From a bacterium (lineage in GTDB: Bacteria > Bacillota > Bacilli > Lactobacillales > Streptococcaceae), in NCBI GenBank assembly GCA_905221545.1, contig CAJNDO010000009.1, positions 26,935-90,934 of the forward strand: DNA of 64,000 nt, written 5' to 3'. The notes under the pieces were generated by a model, which did not search any database, was not told the DNA's origin, and saw nothing but the letters and a program-made list of their open reading frames with translations. Shown piece by piece: positions 40,461-48,004 of the stretch (positions are counted from its first letter, which is position 1; each line of letters opens with the position of its first letter). The position numbers and the translations under genes were made by a program.

Positions 40461-41330
40461 ATGCTCCAACAACTAGTAAATGGTTTGATTCTAGGTAGTG
40501 TTTATGCGCTGTTAGCCCTAGGATATACCATGGTTTACGGAATTATCAAGCTCATCAACTTCGCCCACGGTGATATTTATATGATGGGAGCCTTTATCGG
40601 TTATTTCTTGATTAATTCTTTCCAAATGAATTTCTTTGTAGCTCTTATTGTAGCTATGCTAGCGACAGCTATTCTTGGTGTCGTGATTGAGTTCCTTGCT
40701 TACCGACCTTTGCGTCACTCTACTCGTATTGCTGTTTTGATTACAGCTATTGGGGTTTCCTTCCTATTGGAGTATGGGATGGTCTATCTGGTTGGTGCCA
40801 ATACTCGTGCCTTCCCTCAAGCGATTCAGACAGTTCGCTATGATTTGGGTCCAATTAGCCTAACAAACGTTCAGTTAATGATTTTGGCGATTTCCTTGAT
40901 TTTGATGATTTTGTTACAAGTCATTGTCCAAAAGACTAAGATGGGGAAAGCCATGCGTGCAGTATCCGTAGATAGCGATGCAGCGCAATTGATGGGGATC
41001 AATGTAAACCGTACTATCAGCTTTACCTTTGCTTTGGGTTCAGCTCTTGCGGGTGCAGCTGGTGTTCTGATTGCCCTCTATTATAACTCTCTTGAGCCTT
41101 TGATGGGGGTTACTCCAGGTCTTAAGTCTTTCGTTGCCGCAGTACTTGGCGGTATCGGAATCATTCCTGGTGCGGCGCTTGGTGGATTTGTCATTGGTCT
41201 ATTGGAAACCTTTGCGACAGCCTTTGGGATGTCAGACTTCCGCGATGCCATTGTTTATGGAATCTTATTGTTAATCTTGATTGTCCGCCCAGCTGGTATC
41301 CTTGGTAAAAATGTGAAAGAGAAGGTGTAA
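40461..41330 (+). CDS. livH: Branched-chain amino-acid ABC permease
   Basis: A 289-residue LivH-type membrane protein with about eight hydrophobic helices (LVNGLILGSVYALLALGYT at the N-terminus; YGIIKLINFAHGD, typical of LivH). I chose ATG 40461 starting MLQQLVNG; a GTG three codons earlier is possible. Followed by livM after 3 nt. Confidence 0.93.
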   Translation: MLQQLVNGLILGSVYALLALGYTMVYGIIKLINFAHGDIYMMGAFIGYFLINSFQMNFFVALIVAMLATAILGVVIEFLAYRPLRHSTRIAVLITAIGVSFLLEYGMVYLVGANTRAFPQAIQTVRYDLGPISLTNVQLMILAISLILMILLQVIVQKTKMGKAMRAVSVDSDAAQLMGINVNRTISFTFALGSALAGAAGVLIALYYNSLEPLMGVTPGLKSFVAAVLGGIGIIPGAALGGFVIGLLETFATAFGMSDFRDAIVYGILLLILIVRPAGILGKNVKEKV

Positions 41331-41333
41331 ACG

Positions 41334-42290
41334 ATGAAAGAAAATTTAAAAGTTAATATTCTATGGTTACTCCTTTTGTTAGCTGGCTATGGCTTGATTA
41401 GTGTACTGGTTTCAGTCGGAGTACTCAACCTATTCTATGTACAGATTTTACAACAAATTGGAATTAATATTATTCTGGCTGTTGGTCTCAACTTAATCGT
41501 TGGTTTTTCAGGACAATTTTCACTTGGACATGCTGGTTTTATGGCGATTGGTGCCTATGCAGCAGCTATTATTGGTTCTAAATCACCAACCTACGGTGCC
41601 TTCTTTGGAGCTATGCTGGTAGGGGCTTTGCTTTCAGGAGCAGTTGCCTTACTTGTCGGAATTCCAACCTTGCGTTTGAAGGGCGACTATCTTGCGGTAG
41701 CGACTCTAGGTGTTTCTGAAATTATCCGTATCTTTATCATCAATGGTGGAAGCCTTACAAATGGTGCGGCAGGTATCTTGGGAATTCCTAACTTTACAAC
41801 TTGGCCAATGGTTTACTTCTTTGTCGTAATTACAACCATTGTAACCTTGAACTTCTTGCGTAGTCCAATTGGTCGTTCAACCCTCTCTGTTCGTGAGGAT
41901 GAAATCGCTGCTGAGTCAGTTGGGGTTAATACAACTAAAATTAAAATCATCGCTTTTGTCTTTGGTGCTATTACTGCAAGTATTGCAGGATCACTTCAGG
42001 CAGGATTTATCGGCTCTGTTGTACCGAAAGATTACACCTTCATTAACTCAATCAACGTATTGATTATTGTTGTATTTGGTGGACTTGGTTCCATTACAGG
42101 TGCAATCGTTTCAGCTATTGTCCTTGGAATTTTGAATATGCTTCTCCAAGATGTTGCCAGTGTGCGTATGATTATTTACGCTTTGGCCTTGGTATTGGTA
42201 ATGATTTTCAGACCAGGTGGACTCCTTGGAACATGGGAATTGAGCCTATCAAGTTTCTTTAAAAAATCTAAGAAGGAGGAACAAAACTAA
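41334..42290 (+). CDS. livM: Branched-chain amino-acid ABC permease
   Basis: A 318-residue LivM-type permease, partner of LivH. The family segment GLNLIVGFSGQFSLGHAGFM is present near residue 55, and YLAVATLGVSEIIR contacts the ATPases. Its stop overlaps the livG start (TAATG). Confidence 0.94.
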   Translation: MKENLKVNILWLLLLLAGYGLISVLVSVGVLNLFYVQILQQIGINIILAVGLNLIVGFSGQFSLGHAGFMAIGAYAAAIIGSKSPTYGAFFGAMLVGALLSGAVALLVGIPTLRLKGDYLAVATLGVSEIIRIFIINGGSLTNGAAGILGIPNFTTWPMVYFFVVITTIVTLNFLRSPIGRSTLSVREDEIAAESVGVNTTKIKIIAFVFGAITASIAGSLQAGFIGSVVPKDYTFINSINVLIIVVFGGLGSITGAIVSAIVLGILNMLLQDVASVRMIIYALALVLVMIFRPGGLLGTWELSLSSFFKKSKKEEQN

Positions 42291-43054
42291 TGGCATTACT
42301 TGAAGTAAAACAGTTAACCAAACATTTTGGCGGTCTAACAGCTGTTGGAGATGTGACTCTTGAATTGAACGAAGGGGAATTGGTTGGACTAATCGGTCCA
42401 AACGGAGCTGGTAAAACTACTCTTTTCAACCTCTTGACGGGTGTTTATGAACCAAGTGAAGGAACAGTTACCCTTGATGGTCACCTTTTGAATGGAAAGT
42501 CACCTTATAAGATTGCTTCTTTAGGACTTGGACGTACTTTCCAAAATATCCGTCTCTTTAAAGATTTAACCGTTTTGGATAATGTTTTGATTGCCTTTGG
42601 CAACCATCACAAACAGCATGTTTTTGCTAGTTTCTTACGCTTACCAGCTTTTTATAAGAATGAAAAAGAATTAAAGGCTAAAGCTTTGGAATTGCTGAAA
42701 ATCTTTGATTTAGATGGTGATGCAGAAACTCTCGCTAAAAATCTTGCCTATGGACAACAACGTCGTTTGGAAATTGTTCGTGCCCTCGCTACGGAACCTA
42801 AAATTCTCTTTTTGGATGAACCAGCCGCAGGTATGAACCCGCAGGAAACTGCTGAATTGACTGAGTTAATTCGTCGCATCAAAGATGAATTTAAAATTAC
42901 GATCATGTTGATCGAACACGATATGAATCTGGTCATGGAAGTTACAGAACGTATCTACGTACTTGAATACGGCCGTTTGATTGCTCAAGGAACTCCTGAC
43001 GAAATTAAGACCAATAAACGCGTTATCGAAGCTTATCTAGGAGGTGAAGCCTAA
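42290..43054 (+). CDS. livG: Branched-chain amino-acid ABC ATP-binding protein
   Basis: A 254-residue ATPase: Walker A GPNGAGKTTLFN, signature LAYGQQRRLEIVRAL (variant of LSGGQ, usual in LivG), Walker B ILFLDEPAAGMNPQE. Overlaps livM and livF by one base each. Confidence 0.95.
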   Translation: MALLEVKQLTKHFGGLTAVGDVTLELNEGELVGLIGPNGAGKTTLFNLLTGVYEPSEGTVTLDGHLLNGKSPYKIASLGLGRTFQNIRLFKDLTVLDNVLIAFGNHHKQHVFASFLRLPAFYKNEKELKAKALELLKIFDLDGDAETLAKNLAYGQQRRLEIVRALATEPKILFLDEPAAGMNPQETAELTELIRRIKDEFKITIMLIEHDMNLVMEVTERIYVLEYGRLIAQGTPDEIKTNKRVIEAYLGGEA

Positions 43055-43764
43055 TGTCTATGTTAAAAGTTGATAATCTTTCTGTGCATTACGGCATGAT
43101 CCAAGCAGTCCGTGATGTAAGCTTTGAAGTTAATGAAGGAGAAGTTGTTTCCCTTATCGGTGCCAATGGTGCTGGTAAAACAACCATTCTTCGCACCTTG
43201 TCTGGTTTAGTTAGACCAAGTTCTGGAAAGATTGAATTTTTAGGTCAAGAAATCCAAAAAATGCCAGCTCAAAAAATTGTGGCAGGTGGTCTTTCACAAG
43301 TTCCAGAAGGACGCCACGTCTTTCCTGGCTTGACTGTTATGGAAAATCTAGAAATGGGAGCTTTCTTAAAGAAAAACCGTGAAGAAAATCAAGCTAACTT
43401 GAAGAAGGTTTTCTCACGCTTTCCACGTCTTGAAGAACGCAAGAATCAAGATGCAGCCACTCTTTCAGGAGGGGAACAACAAATGCTTGCCATGGGACGC
43501 GCTCTTATGTCAACACCAAAACTTCTTCTCTTAGATGAACCATCAATGGGACTTGCCCCAATCTTTATCCAAGAAATTTTTGATATCATTCAAGATATCC
43601 AGAAGCAAGGAACAACTGTCCTCTTGATTGAACAAAACGCTAATAAAGCACTCGCAATCTCTGACCGAGGCTATGTATTGGAAACAGGTAAAATCGTTCT
43701 ATCAGGAACAGGAAAAGAACTCGCTTCATCAGAAGAAGTCAGAAAAGCATATCTAGGTGGCTAA
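43054..43764 (+). CDS. livF: Branched-chain amino-acid ABC ATP-binding protein
   Basis: A 236-residue ATPase: Walker A GANGAGKTTILR, signature LSGGEQQMLAMGRAL, Walker B LLLLDEPSMGLAP. Last gene of livJHMGF. The operon is followed at once by a terminator that forms the first unit of a hairpin array. Confidence 0.95.
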   Translation: MSMLKVDNLSVHYGMIQAVRDVSFEVNEGEVVSLIGANGAGKTTILRTLSGLVRPSSGKIEFLGQEIQKMPAQKIVAGGLSQVPEGRHVFPGLTVMENLEMGAFLKKNREENQANLKKVFSRFPRLEERKNQDAATLSGGEQQMLAMGRALMSTPKLLLLDEPSMGLAPIFIQEIFDIIQDIQKQGTTVLLIEQNANKALAISDRGYVLETGKIVLSGTGKELASSEEVRKAYLGG

Positions 43765-44139
43765 AAAGGTCCGGTGGACCTTTTTAGTCGGCAAATGAAG
43801 ATTGCAAAGCAATCATCGAATCCAGTGGATTGTTTTAGTCGGCAGATGGAGATTACGAAGTAATCATCATTATAGTCCGGGGGACCTTTTTAGTCGGCAG
43901 ATAGAGATTGCGAAGCAATCATCAGAATCCAGTGGATTGTTTTAGTCGGCGGATGGAGATTACGAAGCAATCATCGAATCCAGTGGATTGTTTTAGTCGG
44001 CAGATGGAGATTACGAAGTAATCATCATTATAGTCCGGGGGACCTTTTTAGTCGGCAGATAGAGATTGCGAAGCAATCATCAGAATCCAGTGGATTGTTT
44101 TAGTCGGCGGATGGAGATTACGAAGCAATTCTCATCTGC
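43765..44139 (+). repeat. Seven-unit tandem array of terminator-like hairpins after livF
   Basis: Units start at 43765, 43819, 43874, 43926, 43977, 44032 and 44084. Each unit is a short hairpin (such as GGTCC-GGT-GGACC or AATCC-AGT-GGATT), a T-run, AGTCGGC, then a second hairpin of the type GATTGC-GAA-GCAATC. Units 2-4 and 5-7 repeat with an exact 158-bp period, pointing to a recent block duplication. Unit 1 serves as livF terminator. No open frame crosses the array convincingly. I do not recognise it as BOX, RUP or CRISPR. Confidence 0.85.
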
Positions 44140-44198
44140 ACTGGAAGGTTAGCTTCTAATCATTGAAACAAAACAGAATGAAGCTGTCTATCCTTCAT

Positions 44199-44226
44199 TC
44201 ACAGAGCTCGAATTCAGAGCTCTTTT
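44199..44226 (+). terminator. Terminator beyond the hairpin array
   Basis: AGAGCTC pairs with the following GAGCTCT around GAATTCA, then TTTTTG. A further hairpin, GAATGAAG/CTTCATTC-like, lies just before it. Confidence 0.65.
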
Positions 44227-44275
44227 TGCTAGCTTATTCATACTTTTCTGAATTTTGAAAAAGAAATGTAAGCGT

Positions 44276-44304
44276 TTGATAGATTTGCAAAAAGATTGTA
44301 TAAT
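44276..44304 (+). promoter_or_regulatory. Promoter of the CBS-ACT gene
   Basis: TTGATA (44276-44281), 17 bp, TATAAT (44299-44304). Confidence 0.8.
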
Positions 44305-44333
44305 AGGGATAAGAATAGAAAAGGAGAAGTCTC

Positions 44334-44990
44334 ATGGCAGTTAAAGATTTTATGACCCGCAAGGTAGTTTATATTAGTCCAGATACAACAGTATCTCATG
44401 CAGCAGATTTAATGAGAGAGCAAGGATTACACCGCTTGCCTGTTATCGAAAATGATCAATTGGTTGGTTTAGTAACTGAAGGAACCATTGCTCAAGCTAG
44501 TCCATCAAAAGCAACAAGTCTTTCTATCTATGAGATGAACTATCTTCTAAATAAGACAAAAGTAAAAGATGTCATGATTCGTGATGTTGTCACTGTTTCA
44601 GGCTATGCCAGTCTTGAGGATGCAACTTATTTGATGTTGAAAAACAAGATTGGCATTCTCCCTGTCGTAGATAACCATCAAGTATACGGAGTTATTACGG
44701 ACCGTGACGTTTTCCAAGCCTTTCTTGAAATTGCTGGTTACGGTGAAGAAGGAATTCGTGTGCGCTTTGTTACGGAAGATGAAGTTGGTGTACTCGGAAA
44801 GATTGTTTCTTTGATTGCAGAAGAAAATTTGAATATCTCGCATACAGTCAATATTCCGCGTAAAGATGGTAAGGTGATTATCGAAGTTCAAATCGATGGC
44901 TCGATTGATTTACCAGCCTTGAAAGAAAAATTTGAATCAGAGAATATTCAAGTAGAAGAAATCACTCGTACTTCAGCAAAAGTCTTGTAA
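44334..44990 (+). CDS. CBS-pair and ACT domain protein (AcuB-like)
   Basis: A 218-residue protein with two CBS domains (about 1-60 DFMTRKVVYISPDTTVSHAA and 75-135 VKDVMIRDVVTVSG) and a C-terminal ACT-like domain (about 140-210). CBS pairs bind adenine nucleotides and ACT domains bind amino acids, so it may be a regulatory sensor. B. subtilis AcuB has this architecture. AAGGAGAAG precedes the ATG. Its placement beside liv genes fits amino-acid sensing but proves nothing. Confidence 0.87.
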   Translation: MAVKDFMTRKVVYISPDTTVSHAADLMREQGLHRLPVIENDQLVGLVTEGTIAQASPSKATSLSIYEMNYLLNKTKVKDVMIRDVVTVSGYASLEDATYLMLKNKIGILPVVDNHQVYGVITDRDVFQAFLEIAGYGEEGIRVRFVTEDEVGVLGKIVSLIAEENLNISHTVNIPRKDGKVIIEVQIDGSIDLPALKEKFESENIQVEEITRTSAKVL

Positions 44991-44995
44991 GAAGG

Positions 44996-45017
44996 GAAGC
45001 CGAAAGGCTTCTTTTTT
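44996..45017 (+). terminator. Terminator after the CBS-ACT gene
   Basis: GAAGCC, GAAA tetraloop, GGCTTC, then T6. Confidence 0.9.
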
Positions 45018-45096
45018 CATGAAAAGGGATTAGAGCAAAAGATGGAAAGAAATGATAAAATATGCTATAATGAAATGATGTAAAAAAGGAGTATTT

Positions 45097-46192
45097 ATGG
45101 ACATTTCAGTAATCCGTCAGAAAATTGACGCAAATCGTGAAAAATTAGCTTCTTTCAGGGGGTCTCTTTGACCTAGAAGGTTTAGAGGAAGAGATTGCCA
45201 TCTTGGAAAACAAGATGACAGAACCTGATTTTTGGAACGATAATATCGCGGCCCAAAAAACGTCGCAAGAATTAAATGAATTAAAAAATACCTACAATAC
45301 CTTCCATAAAATGGAAGAGTTGCAGGATGAAGTTGAAATTTTATTAGACTTTTTAGCTGAAGACGAGTCAGTTCATGAGGAACTGGTCGAACAGTTGTCA
45401 GAACTTGATAAGATGATGACCAGTTACGAGATGACCCTTCTCTTGTCGGAACCTTATGACCATAATAATGCCATCTTGGAAATCCATCCAGGTTCGGGTG
45501 GTACTGAGGCGCAGGACTGGGGTGATATGCTGCTTCGTATGTATACTCGTTATGGTAATGCTAAAGGCTTTAAAGTAGAAATCTTGGATTATCAAGCAGG
45601 TGATGAGGCTGGTATCAAGTCAGTAACCTTATCGTTTGAAGGTCCTAATGCCTATGGCCTTCTCAAGTCAGAAATGGGTGTGCACCGTTTGGTGCGAATT
45701 TCGCCGTTCGACTCTGCCAAACGTCGCCATACCTCTTTCACATCCGTAGAAGTGATGCCGGAGTTGGATGATACCATTGAAGTGGAAATCCGTGAAGATG
45801 ATATCAAGATGGACACCTTCCGTTCAGGTGGTGCTGGTGGACAAAACGTCAATAAGGTTTCAACTGGTGTACGTTTAACCCACATTCCAACTGGAATTGT
45901 TGTCCAATCAACAGTGGATCGTACCCAGTATGGAAATAGAGATCGAGCCATGAAGATGTTGCAGGCTAAGCTCTATCAAATGGAGCAAGAAAAGAAAGCT
46001 GCGGAAGTTGATTCCCTCAAAGGTGAGAAAAAGGAAATCACATGGGGAAGCCAAATCCGTTCTTATGTCTTCACACCTTATACTATGGTAAAAGATCACC
46101 GAACTAGCTTTGAAGTTGCGCAGGTAGATAAGGTTATGGATGGGGACCTAGATGGTTTTATCGATGCCTATCTCAAGTGGCGAATTAGCTAA
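45097..46192 (+). CDS. prfB: Peptide chain release factor 2, with programmed +1 frameshift
   Basis: Recognises UGA and UAA stops and releases the peptide. The gene starts at ATG 45097 (after AAAAAAGGAG) and reads 24 codons to TGA at 45169-45171. The slippery CTT-TGA-C (45166-45172) with AGGGGG at 45157-45162 as internal Shine-Dalgarno is the classic autoregulatory +1 site; after it the frame continues from GAC 45170, giving a 364-residue protein. SPF (recognition) and GGQ in [12 protein letters not shown] are present. Extended -10 TGC-TATAAT at 45063-45071. Confidence 0.96.
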
Positions 46193-46209
46193 GATAGAAA
46201 GGAAGTCAC

Positions 46210-46902
46210 ATGTCAATTATTGAAATGAGAGATGTCGTCAAAAAATACGACAACGGAACGACTGCCCTACGCGGTGTTTCGGTCAGTGTTCAACCAGGGG
46301 AATTTGCTTACATCGTAGGACCTTCAGGAGCAGGGAAGTCAACCTTTATTCGTTCTCTATATCGTGAAGTAAAAATCGATAAAGGAAGCCTATCAGTTGC
46401 TGGTTTTAATCTGGTTAAGATTAAAAAGAAAGATGTCCCGCTTCTACGTCGTAGTGTTGGGGTTGTCTTCCAAGACTATAAACTCTTGCCAAAGAAAACG
46501 GTCTATGAAAATATTGCTTACGCTATGGAAGTAATCGGGGAAAATCGCCGTAATATCAAAAAACGTGTGATGGAAGTTTTGGACTTGGTTGGATTGAAGC
46601 ATAAGGTTCGTTCTTTCCCAAATGAGCTCTCAGGTGGAGAGCAACAGCGGATTGCGATTGCACGTGCCATTGTAAATAATCCAAAAGTATTGATAGCCGA
46701 TGAACCAACAGGAAACTTGGACCCGGACAATTCATGGGAAATTATGAATCTTTTGGAACGGATTAACCTACAAGGGACAACTATTTTAATGGCGACTCAT
46801 AATAGCCAGATTGTAAATACCTTGCGCCACCGTGTCATTGCCATTGAAAATGGCCGTGTCGTTCGTGACGAATCAAAAGGAGAGTATGGATACGATGATT
46901 AG
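46210..46902 (+). CDS. ftsE: Cell division ATP-binding protein FtsE
   Basis: ATPase of the FtsEX complex, which in pneumococcus activates the wall hydrolase PcsB at the septum. The 230-residue protein has Walker A GPSGAGKSTF, signature LSGGEQQRIAIARA and Walker B VLIADEPTGNLDPD. Starts 18 nt after prfB, an order conserved in Firmicutes, and overlaps ftsX by 8 nt. Confidence 0.96.
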   Translation: MSIIEMRDVVKKYDNGTTALRGVSVSVQPGEFAYIVGPSGAGKSTFIRSLYREVKIDKGSLSVAGFNLVKIKKKDVPLLRRSVGVVFQDYKLLPKKTVYENIAYAMEVIGENRRNIKKRVMEVLDLVGLKHKVRSFPNELSGGEQQRIAIARAIVNNPKVLIADEPTGNLDPDNSWEIMNLLERINLQGTTILMATHNSQIVNTLRHRVIAIENGRVVRDESKGEYGYDD

Positions 46903-47821
46903 TAGATTTTTTCGCCATTTATTTGAATCACTAAAAAGTTTGAAACGAAATGGTTGGATGACAGTGGCTGCTGTCAGCTCAGTCATGATTACTTTGACCT
47001 TGGTTGCCATATTTGCTTCTGTTATTTTCAATACAGCGAAACTAGCTACAGATATTGAAAATAATGTTCGAGTGATGGTTTATATTCGCAAGGATGTAGC
47101 TGATAATAGAGAGACTATTGAAAAAGAAGGTCAAACTGTTACAAATAATGACTACCATAAGGTATACAATGCCTTGAAGGGGATGTCTACTGTTAAAAGT
47201 GTTACCTTTTCAAGTAAAGAAGAACAATATGAAAAATTAACCGAGACAATGGGGGACAACTGGAAAATTTTTGAAGGAGATGCCAACCCCCTCTATGATG
47301 CCTATATCGTTGATACAAATACGCCAAGTGATGTAAAAACTGTAGCCGAAGATGCTAAAAAAATTGAAGGTGTGTCTGAGGTTCAGGATGGTGGTGCCAA
47401 TACAGAACGCCTATTCCAACTAGCATCATTTATCCGTGTTTGGGGATTAGTTATTGCAGGACTTTTGATTTTCATTGCAGTTTTCTTGATTTCAAATACC
47501 ATTCGTATCACCATTATTTCCCGCAGTCGTGAAATTCAAATCATGCGCTTGGTTGGTGCTAAGAACAGTTATATCCGTGGACCTTTCTTACTTGAAGGTG
47601 CCTTCATTGGTTTGCTTGGAGCAACTGCACCATCAGTGTTGGTCTTTATTGTTTATCGAATGGTTTACCAATCTGTCAATAAGTCATTGGTAGGTCAAAA
47701 TCTTTCTATGATTGCACCGGAGGTATTTACTCCTCTGATGATTGCCCTATTATTTGTGATTGGGATTTTCATTGGTTCACTGGGATCAGGAATTTCTATG
47801 CGCAGATTCTTGAAGATTTAG
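46895..47821 (+). CDS. ftsX: Cell division protein FtsX
   Basis: Membrane partner of FtsE. The 308-residue protein has an N-terminal cytosolic segment, helix 1 (about 23-45), a large outer loop (about 47-165) that contacts PcsB in pneumococcus, and three C-terminal helices with SRSREIQIMRLVGAKNSYIRGP. I chose ATG 46895 starting MISRFFRHLFE; an in-frame ATG at 46886 is only 1-3 nt from the Shine-Dalgarno. Confidence 0.95.
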   Translation: MISRFFRHLFESLKSLKRNGWMTVAAVSSVMITLTLVAIFASVIFNTAKLATDIENNVRVMVYIRKDVADNRETIEKEGQTVTNNDYHKVYNALKGMSTVKSVTFSSKEEQYEKLTETMGDNWKIFEGDANPLYDAYIVDTNTPSDVKTVAEDAKKIEGVSEVQDGGANTERLFQLASFIRVWGLVIAGLLIFIAVFLISNTIRITIISRSREIQIMRLVGAKNSYIRGPFLLEGAFIGLLGATAPSVLVFIVYRMVYQSVNKSLVGQNLSMIAPEVFTPLMIALLFVIGIFIGSLGSGISMRRFLKI

Positions 47822-47842
47822 GTAAACTAGCTACTTTTATGA

Positions 47843-47866
47843 GGAGATTAAATGATCTCCTTTTTT
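47843..47866 (+). terminator. Terminator after ftsX
   Basis: GGAGAT pairs with ATCTCC around TAAATG, then T6. Confidence 0.85.
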
Positions 47867-47901
47867 GCTACAAAAATTTTAGAAAAAAGTGTAATTTTTT
47901 T

Positions 47902-47979
47902 TGTAAAAGCCTTTACAAAAAAAATTAAAGTGGTATAATTAAATCATAAAAGGTGCAAACGTTTTCGTAAAACGTTTGC
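47902..47979 (+). promoter_or_regulatory. ptsG promoter, cre-like palindrome and leader inverted repeat
   Basis: TTTACA (47912-47917), 16 bp, TATAAT (47934-47939) with extended TGG. TGTAAAAGCCTTTACA (47902-47917) is a palindrome overlapping the -35. In the leader, GCAAACGTTTT (47955-47965) and AAAACGTTTGC (47969-47979) form a perfect 11-bp inverted repeat with a 3-nt loop, containing cre-like TGCAAACGTTTTCG. It may be a CcpA site, an RNA hairpin, or both. Confidence 0.65.
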
Positions 47980-48004
47980 CTAAATAAAAATAAAGGAGAT
48001 TTGA

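Noticed and set aside
43765-44139. CRISPR array
   Set aside because: Nearly all of each unit is conserved; there are no unique spacers and no cas genes nearby.
45203-46192. prfB starting at ATG 45203
   Set aside because: It would drop the conserved N-terminus; the programmed frameshift at 45166-45172 joins ATG 45097 to this frame.
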